64,000 nt of DNA from Glebionis coronaria. Its lineage: Eukaryota > Streptophyta > Magnoliopsida > Asterales > Asteraceae. The translations under genes and the position numbers were made by a program. Of this stretch, positions 48,819 to 60,040 are shown one piece after another (the stretch's first letter is position 1; the number at the start of each line of letters is the position of its first letter). A model generated the notes under the pieces. The model worked only from the letters and a program-made list of their open reading frames with translations, was not told the DNA's origin and ran no database searches. The stretch is taken from contig JANFOE010000055.1 in NCBI GenBank assembly GCA_025667525.1, forward strand, positions 1 to 64,000. Direction: 5' to 3'.

Positions 48819-48885
48819 TTTTTTTGGTGTAATGGTGATCTTAAGAAGGGTAGAGCTAAGGTTGCATGGAAAGATATAGTGGGGA
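48819..48885 (+). other. RT fragment fused to LINE E 5' end
   Basis: One frame reads GDLKKGRAKVAWKDI, equal to the GDMKRGKAKVAWE(D/V) block of the ORF2 connection region in LINEs C and F (compare 60693-60740). It sits immediately after the target duplication and before a 5' UTR, so it was joined at or before insertion, perhaps by template switching. Confidence 0.7.
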
Positions 48886-49227
48886 AAATGTCTCTCTAGC
48901 CGCCGCTGCCTAAGATCATCTTTTTTTGTTCTTTGATTTTTGATTTTACCTTTCTTATCACATAACGTGATTGTTAAGTAACTAATTCTCTAAATTCTGT
49001 TACTTTTACGTTTATGTTTGTGTGACTGGAGGGCAAATCTGGTCAAAACGAATTAGGGTTTCCTAGGGTTTGTACGACTGCTGAGTGTTTAAGTTCTAAA
49101 TTCCTATCGTGGTTCTTGATTACGATCTAATTGTTGTTGGTTGTTCGTTTTATGGAGGTGTTCTAGGGTGAAAGGGAGTGACGACTCTGTTTTTTTAGGG
49201 TTTTACCGTATTAGGGTTTGTTATTTC

Positions 49228-50868
49228 ATGGTTAATAGGGGAATTGATGGTAATGAAGGGCATACGCCTGTTGATGTTAATGCGTTATCTGAACGAATGC
49301 AGCGTTTAAGGGAGACCATGGCAGGGTCTACGGCTGCTAGGGTTTCGGCTTATGGTGCTGCTGGAATTATGAATCCAATTAATAATGGTTCGAGGGGTGT
49401 TGTATACCCTAAATAAGATGGTGATGACCTGGTACTTAATCAAGTTGATCATGGGATTCATCAATGAGTGGAGGTTTCTAATGTACAGCCTACAACATCA
49501 ATCAATATTGCTGTTGAGCAGATGGTGAAAGGATCGCTGAGGGTTGAGGCACATGCTGATGCGACTCCTACTACTGAAGATGGTGATGTTGTTAATGTGG
49601 AAAAGGAGAGGGGTTCGCTGAATCAGGGCTGTGCTAAGCTGCATGTAAATGCAAATGTTAAACAAATGTGTTCGTTTGCCTCAATACTTCAAAACAAGGG
49701 TGGTCTAAAACAATCGAATCCTAAGATGGTGAAGATCTCAGAATTACGGTGTGATGAGCATGTTGACGGAGCACGAGTTGCACTTCCGTATGCTGCTGTT
49801 GAAGAGGTTGAATCCCGATTTGCGCACATGTTGTACGGGCAGTTTATTAGTAAGCGTTTAGCTTTCCCATTGGTGGAAAACTATGTTAAAAATACGTGGG
49901 CTCGATTTTGTTTGATACGCGTTCAATTGCATGAGGATTTCTTCCTTTTCCAATTCAATACGAAGGAAGGAATGGAAGGAGTTCTTGGAAATGGCCCGTG
50001 GTTGATTAGGACAGTTCCTATGATCTTGAATATTTGGTCGCCTACTACTGATTTGAAAAAGGCGGAGATTAAGAACGCACCAGTTTGGGTTAAGCTTCAT
50101 CATGTGCCGATTGTTGCTTATTCGGAGGTTGGTCTTAGTCTTATCACGACCCAAATTGGCACACCTATTATGTTGGATTCCTATACGAGTAATATGTATG
50201 TTAACTCGTGGGGTCGAAGCACATATGCTCGGGCGCTCGTTGAGGTTTCAGCTGATATGGAGTTATTGGATTTGATGGTAATTGCTTTCCCTAAAGGTCG
50301 TGATAAAGGGCATTCATTGGTTACGATTGATATTGAGTATGAATGAAGACCTCCGAAATGTTCTACATGCTTGATCTTTGATCATACTAGCGATATGTGT
50401 CCGAAAGTGCACAAGGAAGTGGTTGTTCGTGCTACTAAGGATGTGGTGGATGATGGGTTTGAGGTGGTAAAGAAAAAGAAGAATAAAGGTAAGAAGAAGC
50501 AACCACAAGTTGCAGGTATTAAATTAACAAAACCAGCCCTTAATCTTCAGTTTCGTAATGTTGAGAGAGGCGAAACCTCTAAAACAAATGCTACGGGTCA
50601 GAATCCTAAGAAGGCAGCTCCGATGCTTAAGAAGGGTTTCTTGAATAACAAAACATCGAGTTTTTTAGCTAAGACTAATGATAAGGATAAGAGTTCTCAT
50701 AACTCTTTTGGTGCTCTTTGGGATAAGATGGATGATGGTACAGATTGGGAGGACGAGTTTAAAACCAAGGAAGATGTGGTTAATGATAGTGATAGTGAGG
50801 TTGAAGAAGTCATATCGATTGATGATCGGCATGGTTCTCGTCAGCCTGATGTTCACTCTAAGTGCTAG
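49228..50868 (+). pseudogene. LINE E ORF1 (DUF4283 + zinc knuckle)
   Basis: Likely start at ATG 49228 (MVNRGIDGNEGH). The DUF4283-like domain lies at about 49790-50250 (YGQFISKRLAFPLVENYVKN, WLIRTVPMILNIW, PVWVKLHHVPI), the knuckle CSTCLIFDHTSDMC near 50359, then a Lys-rich tail and an acidic end. In-frame stops: TAA 49414, TGA 49465 and TGA 50344 (the last replaces the Trp of LINE C). It is close to LINE C ORF1 but not the same copy. No ORF2 follows. Confidence 0.87.
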
Positions 50869-51092
50869 TCGTAATGATGTTTTACTTACATTGTTTATGC
50901 ACCTTTAGGTGGTTCTTTCCTATTGGTGTTATTTGTTTTGTAATAGTTTAGTAGGATCATATGGCATGTCATATGATGTAGTGGTTGTTCAGGCATTTGC
51001 TTGAGGTTAGTGTAGAATTGCAGCTACATTCCATTGTACTTCAACGCTTTTGGGAATATATTTTACCGGGGTTTGTTTCCCCTTTACCCAAA
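50869..51092 (+). other. LINE E 3' UTR
   Basis: Aligns with the LINE F 3' UTR from TCTTTCCTATTGGTGT onward. It contains hairpin ATCATATG/CATATGAT (50956-50977), the family stem-loop (51009-51030, here AGTGTAG/CTACATT) and the terminal GGGG/CCCC hairpin, then CCCAAAA. Confidence 0.78.
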
Positions 51093-51107
51093 AATTACTC
51101 ATGACAT

Positions 51108-52885
51108 GTGTTCATTTTACTTCAAATAGAATGTATCCCCCTCGCGGGTTTCAAAATCATTAAAACAAGTAGAAAGCGAGGCTATAGACTCACCTGGAGT
51201 ATTAACAGTAGTATGATGACTTTCAACGATCGATGATGCCCGACGAACACGAAATTCACAATCTATCAAAATAAAACGCGTGCCTTTAATAATACATCCA
51301 AGTAATATTTCATACTTAATAAATGAAATAAATATCTCAAAGTCAAAACCAAACTCAAACCATGCTCAATTTAATAATTTCTTCTTACGTACACTTTTAC
51401 ACTTTTATTCTTTCAAAAACTGTCGATATATATATGTCAATCGTCCAAACTGTTTTCCTTACTTAAACACGTCAATAGCTTACGATACTAATCAGAAACT
51501 TCACTTACTATATATAGAAACACCTCCCAAAAGTTGGTTACTATATTTTACTTTTAAAGTTCCCTGTCCGACTCATCTTCGAACTACAAAAACCAGACAG
51601 TGTTACGTCAACAATTCATATAGTCTTTTTAACTTATTTATTTGACTCCGTTTACAAAACCGACACTCATCTTTGAAAATAAACTCAACATCATCATGAT
51701 TATCATTTTTCATCAGTACTTGACCCATTTTAAAATCCTTTTTATAGTCCCCGAGATTCGATCCAAATATCGACAACAATTATATATTGTGCCGATACTC
51801 GTCTCTCGGTACACGAATAATCAAACTATCATAACTTTTCGCTCGTTTGGAGTTAGAAGCTCTACCTTATACCAAATCGAAGCATAAGACATCCTATACA
51901 AAAATATCTAGTTAGTTCATATCATAATAAAACTTATATTTTTCGAAAACTACTTTTTATATTCTGGTCAAAAATACATCTTTAAAAATAACTCAAAATC
52001 AAATTTTTACCACATTTTAACATCATTTTTACCACTATAATCATCCAAATATTACTACTTTCAATCCAAACATGCTATATCATCCTAGATGATCAAACCA
52101 AATAAAACCCAACTAAAAATTTCAACATGCAACAACTTAAAATAATATATAACAACAATAACACCTACATACAACAATCATACAAGATCAAAACACATGA
52201 TTTTTCATCAAAAATAGGTTTTTATAAAAACTTCATGCATGTAAGAGATTTTCATACCAATGTGTAGAGAATCAAAAGATAGAAATGGGTCATTGATTAG
52301 TTTTAATGGATTCAAGCTAGATTTTAAAAAATCTAGGGTGTTTGTGGGGTGGAGGTTAACGGAAAAAGAGAGGGAGAGGGGAGGAGAGAGAAAATTTTGA
52401 TGGTGAGTGTGTTATGTGTGTTTTTGTGGTTAAAATTTTCCTTTTAAATGGAAAAAGTTTAGGGTAATTTTTGCCAATTTTGATTCTTGTGGACCAAAAT
52501 GCAATTTCTTGGTTAAAAAGCGGAAAATGACTATTAGTCACTTTTGAAATTATTTACGGGTCTCGGGTTTCATAAAATACTTCTCAAAACTTAAAACGCA
52601 CACAAATATGATATTATATAGTCCCAGCACGACTTAATATGACATTTAAAATAAAAACGTCAAAATATTAAACATCTGCATGTTTAAAATAAAATGTAAA
52701 ACTTTGGGCATTCGTTGATATCGTCATTACTAATAATCCTCGCAACTCGTCAAAACATAAAAATATAACACTCAACATTCATCCAAACCAAATCACCGAT
52801 TATCATAACAATCAATCTCGTCAAAAATTTCAAAAATATACGTAAAAATATAATTAAATAATGACCAGGGGTTTGGGTTGTCACA
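51108..52885 (-). other. Element G left LTR, 5' part of LTR on element strand, no gene
   Basis: Open frames at 51280-51887 recur at 62939-63181 because the LTRs are copies. No motif. The right LTR lacks about 28 bases present here near 51715-51745. Confidence 0.65.
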
Positions 52886-52899
52886 TCCTACCCTCCTAA
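52886..52899 (-). other. Element G polypurine tract
   Basis: The minus strand reads TTAGGAGGGTAGGA just before TGTGACAACCC. The preceding GTTGAGCGTCGGGACGTCGCTCTC is the sort of 3' end found in chromovirus polyproteins, although no coding frame survives. Confidence 0.7.
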
Positions 52900-55655
52900 A
52901 AGAGAGCGACGTCCCGACGCTCAACCCGCCTCACACTCGCACTTCCTCACTTCTAGAGTCAACGTGACCTCTTATCCTCAAGAGATACTCATATCTTTCA
53001 CACCAGTTCAACTTAATTCTTATGATATCACCATACCCACAAATATTACTACACTTCAACTTCCAAATTTCACCTTCCAGTATGATAATATTCCTTCATC
53101 ATTCATACTCCTTTTGCATCAGTTTCTCAGTTCCATTCCTACTTCAATTCTCTGATAACTTGACCCACGACTATGTAAATTCACAAATTAAGATGTACAA
53201 TTATCATCGCATAAAGATTTCATCTTCACTAGGTTCCATTAGTCATCATAGTGAACATTTAAGATATCATCATCCCAAGTCTCAATCACATAAACATAAA
53301 TTCAATTTCCATCGTTCAAATTATCCTTTCTCTCTGTCCGTTGCTTTTGGAAAATACGCAATATTCCTTCTTGACTCAATTCTTCTCACTTTCTATAAAG
53401 ATCTATAATACTCAAAAGTCAATCTCAATCTCTGGGTTACATATATTATGTTCAAACCTTATTCAATGCTCATCCCCTCTTACAACGATTTCCAATATTC
53501 AAAAACACTGACACTATGTCCCGAGGTTACACTAAACTAAACACAATAAGATTATCAATAATTCTGACTAGTCACTAATATACCTCCTATGCTCATCTTC
53601 CACTTTCATTCATTCTAACGATCACTACACTGAATTACTGTACCTTCCATAGTACATCATTACATCTTCCTGATATCATATATTGCTTAAACAACTCCGT
53701 TAGTCTCATAAATTCAAATCTGAATTGTATAATGGTCAGATAACTTCCTAATATCGTAATACATCTTGGTTCTCGAATCAGATGTATTAATACTTCAACT
53801 TGTGAAATTCCTTCAATTCTACATGCGACACTCTCAACACTCTTAGAATAATTAAATTCTCTTTGATCTGAAAAATTCATTTACCACTGGTCCTTGCATT
53901 CTTAACACATTCTCTGATCTAATGGAAGGAGAATTTGATAATTACGATAATCGTTTTTGTTCCACAAAAACATACATCTTAACTCTCTCATCTCTACTAC
54001 CATTCTATTTCAAAATTTCCGACAATCTGTTGATCTTATTTCTTTGGCATCCCTTTTCCATTAGTTTATCAATTTAATTCTAACTTCCTTTCCATTCTAT
54101 CCATTCTGCTTGTTGTTACCAATATTCCAAAAATCTCAAGACTCAAGAGTCAATTCTCAATTACTTTAGAAATCTTATAAGCCCTTTTTCCTTCTACTCC
54201 TTACTAAATACTCACTAGTTGATAGTGGAAGTATCCACACTCGTCCTTCATAATCTGAAACACACTTCATAATACAGAACTAAAACATATCTCATCTATA
54301 ATTTACTGATTATTATTTCCCAGTCATTATTAGGTAATCTTAACTCCTTTCTTTTCTAAAATTCTCGAATGGCATTTTTAGATAAGTCCTTATTATCCTT
54401 ATTTTCTACATACTTGATTCCATACAAGTAATACTTTACAATCCCAAAATAAATACCACATCGTCGAAACACATAATCATATAAATCCCGATATACTTCT
54501 TTATTCAAGTAAACACACTACTATTACTTACCTTTCCATTTGATATTATCAAAATATCATCATCGCAGCTCTATAATTCCTCAGATTCCTCCTATACTAA
54601 CTATACAGGCACATAACTTCAATCAATCCTCAGCGTTCATAAAAAACTTCCTCAACTACAAAAATCAGATCTCAAAGCTAAAACTTAGATTTCACACATT
54701 TAGTTCTTCTTTGTCAGCTTTATCACTGGTTCAACAATCAGTGAAAACCTTTCGATAAACCTCTGATAATACCCAGCTTACACAAAGGAATTGACAAGTT
54801 TCAGTCAGTTTCGTTGGTATCGACAAAGCCTCAATCGCTTCAATCTAGTCAAGACTTTCACGATCACTTCAGCCATAGATTGCACATCCTAAAACGTCTA
54901 TATTTAGTTCAGCTAAAATTCATATCCAAAGAATTTTACACACCATTCCTCTTTCCCTAACAATTTTTCAATTGTTATTAAATACTTTCCTTTCCTTCCT
55001 TAATATCGATCAAACAAAACATCAATCATCAGTAATGGATACCGATTTCTGGTACTCAGTTTGTTCAATCTCACAGCAATCATCTTATTCCCAAAACATC
55101 GAGCTTCTTTCCTTACTTCCATTATTACTTCTCTGATGACTTATCCTTCCAGTCAAATCAGATTATCCTTATTGTCTCATCTTCCAACCCTTACAATTAA
55201 TCATATTACCATCCTCAACTTCCTGACAATGCCATATAACAAAATATACAATCTGATTACATAACTCCCATCACTAAGCTAACACAAAGCTTCTTCTTCC
55301 CAAGACGACAGTGAACTCTAAGATTCCGCAGAACAATAACAAAATACCCTTAAATACTAACTCATCTTCTCATTCCCTTCCGACTACTACTGGTAAAGCG
55401 CACAGAAAATTCGACCTATTACTGTTTCCTCCTACATACCTTCTCATCGTCGACCAATAAAATCTTCAAATAGAAATTCCACTGATTACTTCCTGAAATC
55501 AGTACTCAATGCTCAACAACATTCCAATTTAATTCTTTCCACCTTTATTTATCATATCCTATGACATTCATCCTTCACCCGGTTAACTTTCTCACAGCTC
55601 TACTTCAGTTAATTGCACGATACCTCTTAATTCCTTAAGTTCAAAAAATATTCCC

Positions 55656-55807
<152 letters not shown>

Positions 55808-56656
55808 TTAACAATCCTTCCATCGGTTAATTTCTCATTTCAACCAATCGCAAATTCTTGTTGATTTCTCGTCCTCAGTTCAACTAAAATCTAACATCTT
55901 CAAATCTCAATATATCCTCAATAACACCTTCAGAATTTCAATACACCATCAATAATACCTTCAGGATTCCAATGAAATTCTAACTCAATGATTATCAGAT
56001 AAGAATATGCAAATTACAACATCTAAATCTCAAATCTTATCAGCATTTCCCAAAAATATAGGCTGTAATAACAGCAACATTCCTTTCACATTGATTTCTA
56101 TTATCTAAATAATTCCTTTATTCAATCTCCTTTACCGAAATGAAAACATTTCATTACCACAGAAATACTAATTCCTATACCACACTCCTTGTTATTCCTT
56201 CAACAACCCGACCTCCAGCTAGTCCGTACTTACGAAAAGTAAATAGATAATTGCTTAAGAAGTATAAAATATATGTGATCTACACATCATACTTCCTCCT
56301 GCTTACCGATTTATAGCAACTGCATGAATACCAACTCTTCTTATCTTAGACTGTTAAATTCCAAGTTTACCTTTTTGTTAGAGGAAATAAATTTCCTATT
56401 CCTTACTGTCATTCGCAACATTACCGTTCCTTTACCCTTTTCTGTCACACTTAATTTTGAATCAGGATCAATCCTTAAATTACTATCTCTTTTCGTCTAG
56501 TTGAACATTCACAAATGACTATTGATATATCAAAACATCCATCAGTTACTCGAACTTATCCATATAGTTGCACATTTCCAATTACCATTAATATCCGTAT
56601 TACACTATTCACCACATCTCTTCTCATTCCTAGGAATCTAACACACAGAGATCCTT

Positions 56657-56815
56657 TTAAAAATCTTGCAAAATAGCAGCAGCATCTTCAACTGGAACAG
56701 CAGCATCCTCAATCTCAGCACCTCGCCTCCTAGCAGCACTATCAGCTTCAAACAATCTAACAACTATTCCCACAATCCTATAATCTACCCTATAGTTAAC
56801 AACCTTCGGAGACAT
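56657..56815 (-). CDS. Short Ala/Glu/Arg-rich ORF, unrecognised
   Basis: 52 codons from an ATG (MSPKVVNYR). An Arg/Val-rich start leads to RLFEADSAARRRG and Ala-rich acidic sequence. Composition is unlike the surrounding DNA, which suggests a real coding remnant, possibly part of the element G first protein. Not recognised. Confidence 0.25.
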   Translation of the reverse strand: MSPKVVNYRVDYRIVGIVVRLFEADSAARRRGAEIEDAAVPVEDAAAILQDF

Positions 56816-57238
56816 ATTTCAAGATACTCAGTCACGTAGGATTCCCACTAATGACAGAAAAATATCTCACTCAACTCTTTCTACTGTTATCACAGACGAA
56901 AGAAACATGATGAGTATACACATCGAGATAGAAAAAAGGATCTTTTCATCAAGATATATCATGAATACTACATGCGCCAACAACACAATACTACCTAAAT
57001 TCCACAATCATCTCACAAAAGAGAAGATAACAAATACACATCAAATACGAAAGGGTAATAGTAGATTTCATCCATAAATCCTAGAAAATCGCAACAAAAT
57101 CTTGTCACTACAGTCACTTACCCTTATCATCCTAAACAACAACAATAATCCATCACAATACTACCTCACAACATCTAAATAATCCAAATACAACACATCT
57201 ATACATAAACTGAAATACAACAAAGATCCATCAATCCA

Positions 57239-57753
57239 TCACTCCATAGGACTTGGCACATCATTTCTTCCAACTAGGGTCGTCCCTACTTCATCTTCAT
57301 CTGGTCCTAACTTGCAGCACCTCCATTTTGGATCAAAACACGGCGGCTCCTCAAATCCATACCTTAAATGCGCTCCTTGACACGGCGGATCTATCATATA
57401 ACGCGAATTAGCATACACCTCACTGTCTTGGAACTTCCAATGCGGTACAAGATACGGCCTAAGATGAGATACATATTCACTTAACCTGTGAAGCCTATCT
57501 CTCTCTACCTGATACTTCTTAAAATCAGTTCCATAACTTCTCACCTCAGCTTTAACCTCAATTCTTCCAACTTCACTCTCAGTCCTAAAATTATCACTAT
57601 CAGACTCTACAACATTTTTCTTATCGCTGTATCATCCTCATAATCTAACCATCCACCAGAATTCTTATGATTACATTCTTGCTGACACTGCATACCCCGT
57701 TGACCTACAGCAAATCCCCGTCTATTGTTGTTAAGTGGTATGTCGGACATTTT
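57239..57753 (-). pseudogene. Element G first ORF (gag position), unrecognised protein
   Basis: ATG at about 57753 gives MSDIPLNNNRRGFAVGQRG. A frameshift near 57640 leads to an open frame ending at 57239. Together about 170 residues: a basic start, an acidic part (SDSDN, EDD), a Lys/Arg helix (KKYQVERDRLHRLSEYV), then a compact block with Pro, Trp, Cys and Tyr (YMIDPPCQGAHLRYGF, CFDPKWRCCKLGPDEDE) and PSPME at the end. It sits about 430 bases downstream of the PBS, where gag belongs. No zinc knuckle. I do not recognise the family. Confidence 0.5.
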
Positions 57754-58163
57754 CTGAAATTACAGAAAATTCAAAGGTACATAAGGTCATTATTCAAAAA
57801 TATATATGCAATGCATAATCATGCAAATGCAAATGATTTACGTATGCCAAATATATATGTATGCGATGTAATGCAATGCAATGCAAATGATAATTATACA
57901 ATACTCATAAAAATGAAATTATGATGAAAGCACTCCACGCCCTTTCATTAATACCAATACCTTATCATAGTATTTACTTAATAAATACTCGGAAATTCAG
58001 AACAGTTTTGAGGGATACATCTATAATAACAAAGCATAACAAAAATAAATAATCTTACCAGAGCCTTGTAGAGAAGCTGCGTTGCTTTTATAAAACACTT
58101 TTGACACCAAAGTTATAGTTTAGGACATTTTCAAAAATCTACCTAATTGACTATAACTAAAAA
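57754..58163 (-). other. Element G leader
   Basis: Between PBS and the first ORF. It contains ATGCAATGCAAATG repeats around 57805-57890 and no ORF. Confidence 0.5.
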
Positions 58164-58176
58164 GCTCTGGTTACCA
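58164..58176 (-). other. Element G primer binding site (degenerate tRNA-iMet type)
   Basis: The minus strand reads TGGTAACCAGAGC a few bases after the LTR, one insertion and one change from TGGTATCAGAGC. Confidence 0.6.
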
Positions 58177-58488
58177 ATCTATAACACCCCCAGATTACAT
58201 TGCGCAACGGAAATACACAATTGGGTGTTATTCACAAACTTCATTTTTCAATACTCTTTATACGACATTACAACAGTATATTTAGGAATAAATAAGGAAA
58301 TAATTTAAATCAGTATCTAAAACCTTCAATCCCAAGTAAAATCAGTTTAAAAATATATTAGAGTAGCGTTCAGGTTTCCCTAGGATCTTAACAAATCGAC
58401 AAACCTTTTACCAAAATACTGGACCCTATTACTATTAAATTTATGACAAATGGAAAAGAAATCATCTGCGGGTTTGGTTAAAACTTGA

Positions 58489-58992
58489 ATGCAAGGAGTT
58501 TTTTGTTCCATAGTGTATGCTCATAACAGGTATACTCATCGTCGCTCCTTATGGTATAATTTGTGGCGGCATAAGGTTTATGTGAGGAATAGACCTTGGT
58601 GTATTCTTGGAGACTTTAATGCTGTCCTTTTTATAGAAGATTCATCGGCGGGGTCTTCTAAGGTTGATATTTCTATGCGTGAATTTCGTGAATGCGTTGA
58701 GGAGATTGAAGTGTTTGATGTGCAGAAGTCGGGTCTTCACTTTACATGGAACCAAAATCCTAAGGGGAATGATGGCCTCCTGAAGAAGATTGATCGTGTG
58801 ATGTGTAATATTCATTTTTGTGATTGGTTTGTTGGTGCTTATGCTATATTTAAGCCATACAGAAATTCCGATCATACGCCTTCTGTTTTGGTTATTCCCA
58901 CAGCTTCTAAACCTGCTCCTAGACCATTTAAGTTATTTAATGTTATCGCTCGTTGTAATGGTTTTAAAGACGTGGTTAAGGCAGGTTGGTAG
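58489..58992 (+). pseudogene. LINE F endonuclease C-terminal half
   Basis: VYAHNRYTHRRSLW, RPWCILGDFNAVL, HFTWNQNPKGNDGLLKKIDRV and SDHTPSVLVIP correspond to the GDFN and SDH catalytic blocks of the APE-like endonuclease; the N-terminal half is missing. It closes with a TAG at 58990 where relatives have Ser. Confidence 0.86.
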
Positions 58993-59013
58993 CTTCCGGT
59001 CAGTGGTTTCCAT

Positions 59014-60014
59014 ATGTTCAAGGTTGCCAAGAGGCTAAAGATGCTGAAAAAACCGCTACGTAATCTTTTATATGAGAAAGGTAATGTGCACTTGAATGTT
59101 ACTACTGCGCGTGAAGATCTGGATAGGGCTCAAACGGCTCTTGATGCTGATCCTCATAACGTTGTTGCCCGTGATAACCAGGCAGCAACAGTTATTACTT
59201 CTAATGATGCTGTTATTGTGCAGGAACAATTTTTGAAACAAAAGGCAAAAGTCGATTGGCTCCACGAAGGGGATTCTAACTCGACTTATTTCTTTAAGGT
59301 TGTTAGGGATAAAGTGGCTCGAGCTCGTATTGATGTGGTTACTATGGCTGATGGTTCTACTACTGACGGGGCAGCGGTTCCTAATATTTTTGTCAATCAC
59401 TATGAACAGTTTCTTGGGCAGCCTGGTGAGACGGGGGATTTTCAAATTGATAATTTGTTTTCTAATAAGCTCTCTGAGGCTCAAGCGAGTGCCATAGTTC
59501 GTCTAGTTAGTAATCAAGAGGTGAAGGAGGCTCTCTTTTTTATAGGAAATCAGAAGGCTCCGGGCCCGGATGGTTTTATAGCAGCGTTTTTAAAGAGTCA
59601 TGGGATATAATTGATGTTGATTTTATTAATGGGGTGAAGGAATTCTTTACTAATGGGAAGCTTTTAAAGGAGTTGAATCACACTATCATTGCCCTTATTC
59701 CTAAAGTAAGAACTCCTAATAGGGTTAATGATTATCGCCCCATCTCTTGTTGTAATGTCATGTTTAAATGCATTAGCAAAATTTTAGCCAACCGTATTAA
59801 GGACAGCTTGAAGGAGATTGTTAGCATTAACCAATCTGCTTTTGTTCCGGGAAGAAGCATTGCGGTTAATATTATGTTGACTCAAGAATTAATGCATAAT
59901 TATCATTTGGATCGGGGTGTTCCTAGGTGTGCGTTTAAGATCGATATCCAAAAAGCTTATGATACGGTGGATTGGAAGTTCTTGAAAGACATTTTGTGTG
60001 GTTTTGGGCCATGA
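59014..60014 (+). pseudogene. LINE F ORF2 linker and RT fingers
   Basis: MFKVAKRLKMLKKPLRNLL, WLHEGDSNSTYFFKVVRDKV, then PGPDGFIAAF. A one-base loss near 59585-59600 and another near 60005 shift the frame. Between them (59634-60014) lie HTIIALIPKV, DYRPISCCNVMFKCISKILANRI, NQSAFVPGRSI and FKIDIQKAYDTVDW. Confidence 0.86.
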
Positions 60015-60040
60015 GCGGTTTATTAGCTGGATAATGGAGT

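Larger units (their letters stand above)
48819..51092 (+). mobile_element. LINE E: ORF1-only half-LINE with chimeric 5' end
   Basis: Perfect 15 bp duplication AATTACTCATGACAT (48804-48818, 51093-51107); the empty site is in the right LTR near 62626-62640. The body holds about 65 bases of RT-coding sequence (48830-48885), 5' UTR, ORF1, then the family 3' UTR directly. ORF2 (about 4 kb) is absent. It was inserted by LINE machinery in trans or after losing ORF2. Confidence 0.88.
46641..52885 (-). repeat. Element G left (3') LTR, containing LINEs D and E
   Basis: It aligns with 58180-64000 once the three LINE insertions are removed, for example 48130-48290 with 58370-58463 plus 62064-62110, and 51108-52494 with 62640-64000. 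It ends GGGTTTGGGTTGTCACA (reverse of TGTGACAACCC). Confidence 0.82.
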
